Source: Reclinomonas americana ATCC 50394 (Eukaryota; Jakobida; Jakobea; Jakobida). Taken from it: a DNA stretch of 64,000 bases. The stretch's first letter is position 1. Every line of letters starts with the position of its first letter. Location: the NCBI GenBank assembly GCA_048213135.1, contig PS015010.1, positions 310,001 to 374,000 on the forward strand, read 5' to 3'. Shown here piece by piece: positions 24,967 through 34,195 of the stretch. The translations under genes and the position numbers were made by a program. The notes beneath the pieces were generated by a model. The model had not been told where the DNA came from. It worked only from the letters and a program-made list of their open reading frames with translations, and made no database searches.

Positions 24967-26172
24967 ATGCTCAACAGAACGGTTTCCTTATACAAAAATG
25001 CTTATGGGGGTTTATCTGCCAGTACCTGGTGGCTCTCTCTCGTTATGCTCATTAACCGGAGCGGAACCATGGTGGTGCCTTTCATGACTATTTACATGAC
25101 GGACAATATTGGTGTGGGCATCGCCAAAGCCACGCTGGTAACGAGTTTGTTCGGACTGGGTGCTGTGATCGGCGCTTTGATAGGAGGGAAGATGGCCGAC
25201 AAAATCGGTTTTTATTTTGTACAGCAGGTTACCCTTATCGGTGGCGGATTACTTTTTATCCTGCTTGGGCAAATGGCGCATTACAGTACCATTTGTATTG
25301 TCATGTTCTTTCTGGGATTGGTCAATGAGGCTTTCCGTCCTGCGAACGCCGTGGCGGTAGCGCATTTCAGCAATGAGCAGAACAGGGCCCGGTCTTATTC
25401 GCTCAACAGGCTGGCCATTAACCTGGGTTGGGCACTTGGCGGTTCGGTTGGCGGTTTCCTGGCTCAGCACAATATCAAACTGATCTTTTGGGTAGACGGG
25501 TTCAGCAATATCGCTGCGGCCATACTGTTGTATTTTTTACTGGCTCCGTCCAAGAACGCGGCTACTGTGGTGCAGAAACCACTGCAGCAGGAGAAAGGCC
25601 CTTCCGTTTACCGGGACAAAGCTTATCTCTGGTTCACCGTGATGATCTTTTTCTTTGCCTTGTGTTTTTTCCAGTTGTTTGTTACGCTGCCTCCTTTTTA
25701 CAACAGCCAGTGGCACTTGTCGAAAGATTATATTGGCCTGGTGATGGGCGCCAACGGACTGATCATCGTGATCTTTGAAATGATCATTGTATTCACGCTT
25801 GAAAAACAAAGGGCGCATCTCACTTATATCAGCATCGGCGTGTTTATGGTGGGCGTTTCTTATCTTATGCTTAACCTGGCGGGTATCGGTTTCGCGTTGC
25901 TGTCGGTATTATCTATGCTGATGGTCACTTTCGGGGAGATCATTTCCATGCCTTTCATGAACAGCTACTGGATAGAAAGGACAAACACCCAAAACCGCGG
26001 ACAATACGCGGCCTTATATACCGTGGCCTGGTCTACGGCCCAGGTGATAGGCCCTGCTTCCTGCGGACAGATCGCCGAACGCTACGGATACAATGTATTG
26101 TGGTGGATACTGGGCGGTATCTGCATTGTACTCAGCTTTGGGTTCAGAACACTTATCAATAAAAAAGCGTAA
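24967..26172 (+). CDS. MFS transporter (drug/metabolite efflux type)
   Basis: A 401-residue, 12-span major facilitator. RSGTMVVPFMTIYMTDNIGV in TM1, GALIGGKMADKIGFYFVQQV (motif A) and FRPANAVAVAHFSNEQNRAR SY (TM4-5) are visible; the last of these resembles MDR-type exporters of Bacteroidota. The substrate is unknown. The stop codon falls inside a hairpin that works as terminator for the opposite strand. Confidence 0.87.
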   Translation: MLNRTVSLYKNAYGGLSASTWWLSLVMLINRSGTMVVPFMTIYMTDNIGVGIAKATLVTSLFGLGAVIGALIGGKMADKIGFYFVQQVTLIGGGLLFILLGQMAHYSTICIVMFFLGLVNEAFRPANAVAVAHFSNEQNRARSYSLNRLAINLGWALGGSVGGFLAQHNIKLIFWVDGFSNIAAAILLYFLLAPSKNAATVVQKPLQQEKGPSVYRDKAYLWFTVMIFFFALCFFQLFVTLPPFYNSQWHLSKDYIGLVMGANGLIIVIFEMIIVFTLEKQRAHLTYISIGVFMVGVSYLMLNLAGIGFALLSVLSMLMVTFGEIISMPFMNSYWIERTNTQNRGQYAALYTVAWSTAQVIGPASCGQIAERYGYNVLWWILGGICIVLSFGFRTLINKKA

Positions 26173-26191
26173 ACAATTGCTGTTTACGCTT
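26161..26191 (-). terminator. Terminator of the DUF6263-like gene, nested in the end of the MFS gene
   Basis: AAGCGTAAAC (26165-26174), loop AATTGCT, GTTTACGCTT (26182-26191). Read on the minus strand the stem is followed by TTTT, as expected for termination of the 26215-27054 gene. On the plus strand there is no T run. Confidence 0.75.
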
Positions 26192-26214
26192 CCATCAGTT
26201 GCTTATAATAATGA

Positions 26215-27054
26215 TCAGTTATAAATATTGGAGGAGGTGGCTTTTGCCGTCACCGGCATATCCTGTCCCATCAGTTGCATACTGCCATTGATCTCTGTAA
26301 CACTTGTCTTTTTCTTTACCCTGCCGGTGGTGATGTCGGTGATAATATCACCGGTAGTAGTGGTATTGCTTTTCATTTCTATCTCCATTCCCTGCACTTC
26401 CAGTTTGGTGGTGAGGTTACCGGTAGCCACTAACCCAATGGTAGCGATGTTGGCGTCAATATTTTTGAGTGTAAAATTGCGTACCACTTTGCTGTCTTTG
26501 GTAATGGTGCTGTCGGACCAGCTGTCGCCCACTTTTTTTCCTTCGGGTATCAGTTGAAAGGCACTGGACACAAAGCCTTCGTCGGTATTTTCACCGGCAA
26601 CGCTCAGCAGCCCGTCCATTGGCAGGCCTTCATCGCTGTCTTTCGATTTTTCTTTTTTAGTGGTCCGCATGGCATCGCCGGTTTTGGCGTCCAGCAGCAA
26701 CTCAACCGGTTTGTTGATCTTTTCTCCTATGGCTTTGGCAACATCGGCATTGCCCGCTTCAGGTTTATCGGAATCATAATTCATGGACTGGCCCATCATG
26801 TTCATGTCCGTTTTCATGTACGTGGTGGTATTGGTAACGGTATAGTTTTTATCTGTTGAGGACTTTACTTCTATTACCGCTTTACTGCTGGTGGTATTGT
26901 TCATTTCCATACCCATTACGGAAGCCTCGGTAGTTACCGATGTTTCGGTGGTGATCTTATTGCCGCTGGCAAGCACCAGTTTATCGGTATACTTTTGTGC
27001 AAAGGCGAAGGTTACGGAAAGAACAGCGAAAACGCTGAGGAGGATTTTTTTCAT
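26215..27054 (-). CDS. Exported DUF6263-like protein
   Basis: A 279-residue protein with signal peptide MKKILLSVFAVLSVTFAFAQ. The mature part is rich in Thr, Met and Lys and forms repeated beta-strand-like stretches (KLVLASGNKITTETSV; TTTTGDIITDITTGRVKKKT; GSMQLMGQDMPVTAKATS). Similar exported proteins in this phylum are grouped as DUF6263. No catalytic motif is visible. Monocistronic, with its own terminator. Confidence 0.65.
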   Translation of the reverse strand: MKKILLSVFAVLSVTFAFAQKYTDKLVLASGNKITTETSVTTEASVMGMEMNNTTSSKAVIEVKSSTDKNYTVTNTTTYMKTDMNMMGQSMNYDSDKPEAGNADVAKAIGEKINKPVELLLDAKTGDAMRTTKKEKSKDSDEGLPMDGLLSVAGENTDEGFVSSAFQLIPEGKKVGDSWSDSTITKDSKVVRNFTLKNIDANIATIGLVATGNLTTKLEVQGMEIEMKSNTTTTGDIITDITTGRVKKKTSVTEINGSMQLMGQDMPVTAKATSSNIYN

Positions 27055-27157
27055 GATTATTTATTTATTCAATGCCGCAAATTTATTGTTTAACGGTATA
27101 TATAAGCATTTTGTTTACCGTGATTTAACAATTCCTATAAGTACGGGCAAAAATAAA

Positions 27158-27176
27158 GCCACACGCTGGGTGTGGC
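27158..27176 (-). terminator. Terminator of the cold-shock gene
   Basis: GCCACAC (27158-27164), loop, GTGTGGC (27170-27176); on the minus strand the stem is followed by TTTATTTTT. Confidence 0.75.
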
Positions 27177-27201
27177 CTTACAATTCCGTATAAAACGTGA
27201 A

Positions 27202-27402
27202 TTATCCGATAACAGTTACGTTTACTGCATTCATTCCTTTCCTGCCTTCCTGCATTTCGAATTCCACTTTATCGCCTTCTTTGATATCTCCTTTCAGGCC
27301 GCTCACATGTACGAATGTTTCTTTGTCAGAATCGTTGTGCCTGATAAAACCGAATCCTTTTTCAGCATTGAAAAACTTAACGGTGCCTTGATGTTTGTCC
27401 AT
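27202..27402 (-). CDS. Cold-shock protein (CspA family)
   Basis: A 66-residue single cold-shock domain that binds single-stranded RNA or DNA and melts RNA structure. GTVKFFNAEKGFGFI carries RNP1 (KGFGFI) and ETFVHVSGL is RNP2-like (VHVS instead of the more usual FVHFS). The length is that of a minimal CSD. A -7 box TATATTTG lies 30 bases upstream of the start. The leader looks short, unlike the long thermosensing leader of E. coli cspA. Confidence 0.95.
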   Translation of the reverse strand: MDKHQGTVKFFNAEKGFGFIRHNDSDKETFVHVSGLKGDIKEGDKVEFEMQEGRKGMNAVNVTVIG

Positions 27403-27431
27403 TGTAAAATTGTATTGTAATTAATAAAGCG

Positions 27432-27439
27432 CAAATATA
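27432..27439 (-). promoter_or_regulatory. Predicted -7 box of the cold-shock gene
   Basis: TATATTTG on the minus strand (plus CAAATATA). A matching -33 TTTG at the usual spacing is not clear. Confidence 0.45.
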
Positions 27440-27478
27440 GCCGTTTATTCACAATTGAGCCTCCCTTTTTAGTGGTAT

Positions 27479-29167
27479 TTAGCTACCTGGCTTACTATCA
27501 ACGATCTCTACATCAAATATTAATGTACTATTTGGTGGTATTTCGCCCAGGTTGCGAATAGTGTAAGCCAGCGCGGAAGGGATCAGCAGCCTGATCTTTC
27601 CGCCCCGGCGGGCATGTACCAGGCCGGTTTGCCAGCCCCGGATCAGCCTTTTCAGCGGAAAAGTGGCCGGTTTATCCTTTGTTTCGTCAAATACAAAACC
27701 ATTGAGCAGGCTGCCCCGGTAATGAACCACCAGGGTATCAGAAACCTTCACTTCGGGGCCTGTACCTTCCGATAAGATCTTATAATATACGCCCTGGTCA
27801 TTTTTCCAGGCGGCAGGCTCACTTTTTATATATCCCTGGATATCAGCGGCTTCCTTTTGGGCGGTCGCCAGGCTGTCGGCATTCCGGTACAGGTCTATCT
27901 GCGGGCGGGGGCCACTGGATTTTCGGGTGAACACCTGGCCCGGACCTGCATTGGCATCGGCAAAACCACCATTCCACAGGTAAAAACGGGTACTGTCGGC
28001 CCCGCCGCCATAGTCAATACGGTCGCCGGCCCTGCCTGTGGCATCATAACTGAAACGGGCTTCGGTGGTCTCCAGCCACTCACCTGTTTCCCGCCTGGTC
28101 CAGGTATTGCCGAAGAAGGCCTTTCTTTTCAGCTGCCCGTTATTGCCATAGAAATTTTCTGAAAAGGAGTAGAGGTTGCGCAGCAGCTTGCCGTCTTTCG
28201 GGGCTTTAAAGGAAGCCATCAGTTTCCAGCGCTGCTGTTCAGGAATAAAGAAATACCCGGTATAATCTGTTGTTTGTGTTGCACTATCCGAAACGGCGGC
28301 AACATAAAAACGGTAGGTGGTGCCGGCCTGCCAGGGATATACCCAATGGCTGTGCCCGCCTGTGCCTTCATTGCCAAAATCATCGGCAATTACGTTTTCT
28401 CCCTTAGCCACCAGTTTCACTTTATTGTCTTCACTTACTTTATTCCGGTCTACGGCCTCATTACCGGCATCCCAAACGGAAAAGATCACCCTTCTTTCCG
28501 TAGGGCTGTTGACCTGTATGCCGAAGTAGCCTCTTGCAAAACCGCAGGCCATATAATAAGTGTACAGCGGGTCGGCCCCTGCGGGTACGGTGATTTCGTT
28601 ATAAAAACCCACTGTTTTGTTGCTGTCGGCAACCGGGTACAGCAGGTGTACCGAAGCTGCGTTACGCCTGGGTTTGGGGTTGAAGTGCGCATGAAGGGAA
28701 GCGGTGCCGCCAATTTGCAGCGAAGAAATATCAGCGATCACGGCCTTGCTCCGGGTAATACCTTTAAGCGTGAGCTCATAAAACCCGGTATCTGTTATGT
28801 TTAACTTACCCAACGGTACCAGTTGGAAAGCCGCGGACCGGGGTACGGCAACACTGAATTTTTTTCCGCGGATGGTTGCTTCAATACGGTTACCCGCGGC
28901 AGGCGATTTCATCTGCAGGAATAAAGTCAGCTCGCCGGTATGGCGGAGTTTGAAAAAGAAATGAATGGTTTCGCCGGTATTATACCAGTTGTGAAGACCT
29001 TCTTTCGGCGAGAAGAGCATACTTTCATCGGTATCCGTGCCTTCCTCTTCGGGCAGGGCATAGGCAGTAAAGGCGGGGATGATGGTGCGTGACTGTGCGG
29101 CTGTCTTTTGTATACTGCATAACAGCAGCAGGGCAAGTATGCCGGTGAATGGTTGGCGCATACGCAA
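27479..29167 (-). CDS. Exported DUF5077-DUF3472-FKBP protein
   Basis: A 562-residue exported protein with signal peptide ending TAAQ. Residues ~30-150 are a beta-sandwich of DUF5077 type (GLHNWYNTGETIHFFFKL). Residues ~165-430 match DUF3472 (YYMACGFARGYFGIQVNSPT; VIFSVWDAGN; DFGNEGTGGHSHWVYPW). Residues ~465-558 are an FKBP peptidyl-prolyl isomerase domain (VKVSDTLVVHYRGSLLNGFVF; GWQTGLVHARRGGKIRLLIP; IPPNSTLIFDVEIVD). A folding catalyst joined to a probable carbohydrate-related module suggests help in folding or binding of surface proteins; this is inference. Confidence 0.85.
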   Translation of the reverse strand: MRMRQPFTGILALLLLCSIQKTAAQSRTIIPAFTAYALPEEEGTDTDESMLFSPKEGLHNWYNTGETIHFFFKLRHTGELTLFLQMKSPAAGNRIEATIRGKKFSVAVPRSAAFQLVPLGKLNITDTGFYELTLKGITRSKAVIADISSLQIGGTASLHAHFNPKPRRNAASVHLLYPVADSNKTVGFYNEITVPAGADPLYTYYMACGFARGYFGIQVNSPTERRVIFSVWDAGNEAVDRNKVSEDNKVKLVAKGENVIADDFGNEGTGGHSHWVYPWQAGTTYRFYVAAVSDSATQTTDYTGYFFIPEQQRWKLMASFKAPKDGKLLRNLYSFSENFYGNNGQLKRKAFFGNTWTRRETGEWLETTEARFSYDATGRAGDRIDYGGGADSTRFYLWNGGFADANAGPGQVFTRKSSGPRPQIDLYRNADSLATAQKEAADIQGYIKSEPAAWKNDQGVYYKILSEGTGPEVKVSDTLVVHYRGSLLNGFVFDETKDKPATFPLKRLIRGWQTGLVHARRGGKIRLLIPSALAYTIRNLGEIPPNSTLIFDVEIVDSKPGS

Positions 29168-29214
29168 ATGTTGAGCAGCAAACTTAGTGATAAAAGAGGA
29201 GTGACCGGCTTGTT

Positions 29215-29409
29215 TTATTCCCTTCTTCTTTTTACAAAATAATCGTGGTAGGAAGCGGATAACTGTATGCCGAAGACGATGGCCGCGGCAAAGAGGGCGA
29301 TCGTGAGCATAACCATGGCAGCATCGCGGTACCCCATGATATAAAGAACGAGCCAGGCCAGTAACAGTACCGCAGTAATTAACCTGCCGATCGTTTTAAC
29401 GCTTCCCAT
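29215..29409 (-). CDS. Small two-span membrane protein
   Basis: A 64-residue protein with two hydrophobic helices (LITAVLLLAWLVLYIMGY; AAMVMLTIALFAAAIVFGI) and a basic tail KRRRE. No family recognised. It lies 47 bases upstream of the FKBP protein gene on the same strand. Confidence 0.55.
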   Translation of the reverse strand: MGSVKTIGRLITAVLLLAWLVLYIMGYRDAAMVMLTIALFAAAIVFGIQLSASYHDYFVKRRRE

Positions 29410-29494
29410 ATGTATGATTTATTAACGGAAGATAAGTAAATATGCTGACCACTGACAACCGGAAGAGGGTGAGGTCGTGTTACAGTTTCGTTTT

Positions 29495-29612
29495 GGGTCA
29501 TTCCGACGTGAGAACCTGTTCCGATGAGAAACGATATGGGGAAGGAATCTCTTTTCTGTGGTGAAAGATATCTAGTTACCTCGGTATAACACAAAGGAAC
29601 AAGATTCAAACT
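29495..29612 (+). repeat. Dispersed repeat D, copy 1 (TCATTCC...AATCTCTT...GGTGAAAG)
   Basis: A non-coding stretch of the 29410-29704 spacer contains TCATTCCGACG, GGAATCTCTTTTCTGTGGTG, AAAGAT, TTACCTCGGTATAACACAAA and GGAACAAGATTCAAAC. It aligns with 38029-38125 in the same orientation at roughly 85% over the ~67-base core by eye. The start resembles the ATTCCGAGC...GAATCT words found as dispersed repeats in other Bacteroidota genomes. No gene is seen elsewhere in this spacer. Confidence 0.75.
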
Positions 29613-29704
29613 GATGCACTGCCAGAAAGTAATGAGCGTCCCAAAAGAAATGGTAGAGGTTTCGTCCAGGAACCCGGCCGGTGGTGTGCGCCAGCAACCG
29701 TCTC

Positions 29705-32700
29705 TTACCGTTTCATTTTTTTTACTTTGTCAACAAAGGCATTGAACAGGGTGTCGATGCTGCCGGCGTCAAATTTATTCCTGTTCAGTGTATACACTTC
29801 TTTGCCTTCGGGTATGGCCAGCGATTGGGCAGCGTTGGCGGAGAAGGGACCAACCATGGCGGTAAAGACTTCAGTACTTCTTTTAAACTGGCAGGTTACT
29901 TTATAAATATAGAAACGGCACAGCTCGCCATTGATGAATACATCTTTGATGGCGGCGATGTCGTAATATTTAGGAACCGATTCCGTGATCTCGTCTGATG
30001 TAAACACAGATACATACGCGTCGGCAAAGGAGCGTTGCGTGGCAAACTCACCCTTAAAAGCGGACTGCCGGCCATTGCGTGCGAGCTCATTGTACAATAT
30101 CACCCGTTGTTCCGGCACACGGGCGAATTCGTCGTACACCGAAGTGGCTACAGGAATATTATTCTTTACCATGGCATCTATGATCACAGGCGTAAGGGCG
30201 TTGTTCTGGAAAGCGAGGTAATCGTTCAGTAATTCCCTGGCCTGTTTTTTATCATTCCTGGCCAGCAGCCTGATGATGTCTTCAATATGCGGAAAAATAA
30301 AACTGGTGCTGCTTTGCTGGTACTGGCGCAGTGCTTTTTTGGCGAGTTTTACTACATCTTCTTCACTGCTCTTAATGCTGGTGTATGCTATGGCGTTACT
30401 GTCAATGAGCACATTGGCCAGGCTGGCGATAAAAGGTGCCATCTTTTCATCGGACAGGCGGGAAGCCAGTGAAGGAAAGAGGGTAGCCGCTTTCCGGGGC
30501 GAGCGTACCGCATAGGACAATACCTTTTCATAATCACCAGAAGCGGGCGGATCGTTGATCAGCAGCTGTTGCAGCAGTTCGTAAGCAGCCGTGGTATTGG
30601 CAGCGGCTAGCATGTTCAATAATTCCATTCTTAACGCTTCCCGTTTGCCTGCCTGTGCGGTATAATGGTTTTTTATAAAGCCGGTCACTTCATCATTCAT
30701 ACGCGAAGCAATGGTGAGGGTAAGAAGACCGGGAACAGGACTGGGATTATTTTTAACAGCAGGATAATCGTACAGCAAAGCGTCCAGCAACAGGGGCAGG
30801 TCCTGTGGTGGGAAACTGAAACCTGAAGAAAGCGTGGCTGCGGCCCGGGTACGCGTATTTTCATCGGCCGATTGCAGGTCCTTTACAAGAATGGCCGTTT
30901 TGGACTGGAAAGCATCGGTGCGGTATTGCTCTGTATTAAAACGGAAGCTGTTGAAAAAATCATTGGCCCTCTCATCTGTTACCATCTCCTTCGCGCCGGA
31001 AAGATTGAGGATAAACGCGGAATCGGCATAATGCAGGATACGGATACGGGTATATGCATTCCTGCGGACATCTTTCAATAACAGTTCCCTTCCTTCCAGG
31101 TTACCATTCTGTACCGTCTTTTTGTACAACAGGGAATCAGGATAAAGGAGGTTGTTAACAGCATTGGAGTCGTTGAAATAGGTCAGTGATTGTGCATCAA
31201 GCAAAGCTTTTTCATCTTTAGCCCAAAAATATTTTCCCAGAGAAATGGCGGTAACACCGTAGGTCATTGTTCTTGAACTGTCAAATGTATAATAGTCTGT
31301 CCTCAGGCCTTTGGTATCGTTCTTGCCCGGCAGTATATAAACCGGGGAAGGTGCATTGGCGCTGAAAAGCCCGGAGCCGCCGTACTGCTGTGTAAAGGGC
31401 GTTTCTTCGTAAGGAAGAAAATGAAAAGAGTTGATGAACTGGTCGAACTGCTGTTCATTCTCAGGCATAGCAAGTCCGCGGGCGGTAAGATTATACAACC
31501 GGTTGCCACGCAGCGCCAGCACACAATAAATGACCTGGTTTTTTCCGTCGCCTGTTTCGCCCCTGATCTTTGTTTTAAGCGCGGGCAAGCCGTCCAGCAG
31601 CACGGTTTCCTGCAGGAACGCCGTCTGTGAAAAATCTTTCTTCATTTCCACGATCGTCTGGTCAAATACGGAACTGTCGAGCCCGGCAAAATAACCGCGG
31701 AAGGGTTCTTTCAGCATCACCAGGTAATTGATCTTCTTGCGTACATCGAGACTGCTGAACAGGGTAATGTCTTCGTTGGTAACCGTGGCATCACCTTTTA
31801 TGAATTCCTTTTTGGGCAGTGAAGGAAGAGAGATGCTGAATGCTTTATCTGCCGAAGTGTAGCTCAGCGTGGCAGAGCCCGAAGTTTTTTTATCGGGGAA
31901 CATGGTATAGCTGTCAAGGTAAGCGGTACAGCGGCTGCTTTTCAGACTGTCCCTGCTTTTTGAACCAACGGCAAACATATAGGTTTTACCCTTGTTCCAG
32001 AAAATATGCATTTTAAAATAGCCGAGTGTATTCTTAAAGATCATCTCATAGCCATCGATGCCCTGTCTTTTTATTTTTTCATTATCGTATAACCGGATGT
32101 CGTAATAGGAAAAAAATGCTTTCATTTCCTTTACTTCATTGTCGATGTTGTTGTCGATATTGCCATCTTCGTACAGTCCGTGCATGAGCATGATCTCGTT
32201 GGCCAGCTCTTTGTAAGTTTTTACCACCAGTTTTTTGGTAATACTTGTTAAAGCTGTTGGCTTACCAGGCATGTGCACCACATAATTGGAGTCGGGGTCG
32301 CTAATGCTCAGCATTACGGTATTGGTATTGCTGATCCGGATATCGCCGGGTTCTATTTTTTTAGAAGAAAATACAGGAGTAACAGTAAAACCTCTTTTTC
32401 GCAGCAGGTCTATAACACCGGAATCGCCGGGCAGGTGTGCGGCGCCTACGGCACAGAAGGTACTCCTGATGTGCATGAGGCTGTCGATCCTGCGGGACAT
32501 TTTATTGTTCCGGTTATACAGGAAGAGGGTCATATGTCTTGCCGAGCTACCCTGTTTGCTGAATTCGTGTATATTATCGAGATTGGCTTTTACATAATTG
32601 TCGACCATCCATTCTTCCAGGTCGGCATATTTTTTTCGTTGTGTTTTGAGGAAGTCATCAGGATCGAAACTATTACCCAGTTCATCCACAATGGAAGTAT

Positions 32701-33232
32701 GGTCGGTAATGTCCTCTATACCTGCCACCACCTTATTTTGTTTTTTGGCCATGTCGAACAGGTAAAGGTCCAGGAGGGTATTCATCTGGTTTTTTTCGCG
32801 GCGCCTGTATACTTTTTCCAGACGGGCAATTTCTCTTGGTGAAAGGTCTTTGTACCTCTCCCTGATCCGGATAAAAATTGAATCCAGTCTTTTCCGCTGT
32901 TCGCTGTAATAACCCGCAGGCCGTTTGACGATATTGTTCTCTATATTTTCCTTGTAGCTGATGTTCAGACCTTCTGTTTCCATATTGCTGATGAGGGTAT
33001 CCACATAGTCGCCGGGATCGATCTCCATGGCATAGCCCTGGCAGGCGCTGAGTGAACTGTAAACGGAGTCACCCAAAAAATAGATTCGCTTATCGCCGGA
33101 GTGCATGGTGCCGTACAGGTAAGAGTCCGGCAGGCCTTTTCCTGATATGCGCCACAACAAGGTTTGGGGCGTTTGTGCCTTTAAGGTACAGGCATACATC
33201 AGCAGGAAACTGAAAATTATCCGTGGTATCAT
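29705..33232 (-). CDS. Very large exported TraB/GumN-domain protein with repeated modules
   Basis: A 1175-residue protein. I start it at MIPRIIFSFLLMYACTLKAQ (a signal peptide) rather than 43 codons upstream. Residues ~20-300 form a TraB/GumN domain: LLWRISGKGLPDSYLYGTMH with the family GTxH motif, VAGIEDITDH, and a C-terminal VGAAHLPGDSGVIDLLRKRG. Three ~140-residue modules follow, each ending with a similar phrase (TAYLDSYTMF; FDQFINSFHF; NDFFNSFRF). The last ~400 residues are helical, HEAT-like. TraB/GumN proteins have been linked to metalloprotease-like Tiki folds and peptide or polysaccharide export; this fusion is uncharacterised. It is divergent from a secreted esterase. Confidence 0.75.
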   Translation of the reverse strand: MIPRIIFSFLLMYACTLKAQTPQTLLWRISGKGLPDSYLYGTMHSGDKRIYFLGDSVYSSLSACQGYAMEIDPGDYVDTLISNMETEGLNISYKENIENNIVKRPAGYYSEQRKRLDSIFIRIRERYKDLSPREIARLEKVYRRREKNQMNTLLDLYLFDMAKKQNKVVAGIEDITDHTSIVDELGNSFDPDDFLKTQRKKYADLEEWMVDNYVKANLDNIHEFSKQGSSARHMTLFLYNRNNKMSRRIDSLMHIRSTFCAVGAAHLPGDSGVIDLLRKRGFTVTPVFSSKKIEPGDIRISNTNTVMLSISDPDSNYVVHMPGKPTALTSITKKLVVKTYKELANEIMLMHGLYEDGNIDNNIDNEVKEMKAFFSYYDIRLYDNEKIKRQGIDGYEMIFKNTLGYFKMHIFWNKGKTYMFAVGSKSRDSLKSSRCTAYLDSYTMFPDKKTSGSATLSYTSADKAFSISLPSLPKKEFIKGDATVTNEDITLFSSLDVRKKINYLVMLKEPFRGYFAGLDSSVFDQTIVEMKKDFSQTAFLQETVLLDGLPALKTKIRGETGDGKNQVIYCVLALRGNRLYNLTARGLAMPENEQQFDQFINSFHFLPYEETPFTQQYGGSGLFSANAPSPVYILPGKNDTKGLRTDYYTFDSSRTMTYGVTAISLGKYFWAKDEKALLDAQSLTYFNDSNAVNNLLYPDSLLYKKTVQNGNLEGRELLLKDVRRNAYTRIRILHYADSAFILNLSGAKEMVTDERANDFFNSFRFNTEQYRTDAFQSKTAILVKDLQSADENTRTRAAATLSSGFSFPPQDLPLLLDALLYDYPAVKNNPSPVPGLLTLTIASRMNDEVTGFIKNHYTAQAGKREALRMELLNMLAAANTTAAYELLQQLLINDPPASGDYEKVLSYAVRSPRKAATLFPSLASRLSDEKMAPFIASLANVLIDSNAIAYTSIKSSEEDVVKLAKKALRQYQQSSTSFIFPHIEDIIRLLARNDKKQARELLNDYLAFQNNALTPVIIDAMVKNNIPVATSVYDEFARVPEQRVILYNELARNGRQSAFKGEFATQRSFADAYVSVFTSDEITESVPKYYDIAAIKDVFINGELCRFYIYKVTCQFKRSTEVFTAMVGPFSANAAQSLAIPEGKEVYTLNRNKFDAGSIDTLFNAFVDKVKKMKR

Positions 33233-33352
33233 TCCGGGTAATGGTTTTATGGTAAAGGGTGACAGGTTAAAACTAATATAAATTAGGAATATGCAAATGA
33301 GAAAACAGCATGTCTTTTGACGGTATATACTACCTTCCGGGAAAATATCAAC

Positions 33353-34195
33353 TTGCGTCAATCTTTCTTTTTCCTCTTTTTATCACTCATATGTTTAAGC
33401 GCCTGTGTAACGGTAACAGCGCAATACCGAAAACTGTCATTACCGGAAGTCTCGCCTGATGCAGACAAAAAAATCACCGCTGTCAAAGCCATCACGACAG
33501 ATGCTTTTCAGCAGGGTGTATTCCGTGGAAATACTTCTTTTTTAGTTCCTTACCGGTTGCTGTCGCCTTTACCGGTAAAGGATAAACGCTATCCGCTGGT
33601 GATCGTATTTCACGGATCCGGGGCTGTTGGATCGGATAATACAAAACAGCTGGGCTTCCTGGCCAGAAGCTGGGCTGATGCTGACATGCGGCAACGTTTC
33701 CCGGCATTTGTACTGGTACCGCAATTTCCATCCCGGTCATCGAATTACGATATGGATCCCGGAAGGCAGGTGCTTACATCAAAAGTACAACCGCCGGTGT
33801 ATACTGTTTTAGCACTGATCGATTCATTGAAGTCTGTGTTGCCTGTTGATACCAGCCGCATTTACCTGCAGGGCTTTTCTATGGGCGCTTCCACGGTGTT
33901 GAACGCGATGAGTTTAAGGCCCGGGTTTTTCGCGGCAGGCGTTGCCTTCTCAGGCATTGCCGATTTGAAGGCACAGGAAATTTTGAAACATACGCCATTA
34001 TGGATCATTCATGGCAACGCGGATACGGAAAACACTTTTGCCAGTGATTCTTTGTTTTACCGGGAGATGAAAGCAAACGGAGCGAAGCACATCCGGCTTT
34101 GGGAGATCGATGGCATGGCGCATGAACTGCCGCTGGAGATGATCAGCAATGGAACGTTTGCCGCCTGGCTTTTCAGTAAAAAAAGAAAACACTAA
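33353..34195 (+). CDS. Exported alpha/beta hydrolase (esterase, prolyl-oligopeptidase-like)
   Basis: A 280-residue hydrolase with a signal peptide (LRQSFFFLFLSLICLSACVT); LSAC could be a lipobox. No ATG lies before this signal, so the start is read as the TTG at 33353; an in-frame TTG at 33317 would add 12 residues. The fold is that of phospholipase/carboxylesterases: oxyanion region VIVFHGSGAVGSD, nucleophile Ser176 in GFSMGAS, Asp in HGNADTENTF and His in DGMAHELP. The substrate is unknown. Its last four bases overlap the stop of the convergent sigma factor gene. Confidence 0.82.
   Translation: MRQSFFFLFLSLICLSACVTVTAQYRKLSLPEVSPDADKKITAVKAITTDAFQQGVFRGNTSFLVPYRLLSPLPVKDKRYPLVIVFHGSGAVGSDNTKQLGFLARSWADADMRQRFPAFVLVPQFPSRSSNYDMDPGRQVLTSKVQPPVYTVLALIDSLKSVLPVDTSRIYLQGFSMGASTVLNAMSLRPGFFAAGVAFSGIADLKAQEILKHTPLWIIHGNADTENTFASDSLFYREMKANGAKHIRLWEIDGMAHELPLEMISNGTFAAWLFSKKRKH

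Noticed and set aside
29379-29609. 76-codon minus-strand frame
   Set aside because: It covers repeat D and the start of a better supported small membrane protein gene; no membrane or family pattern.
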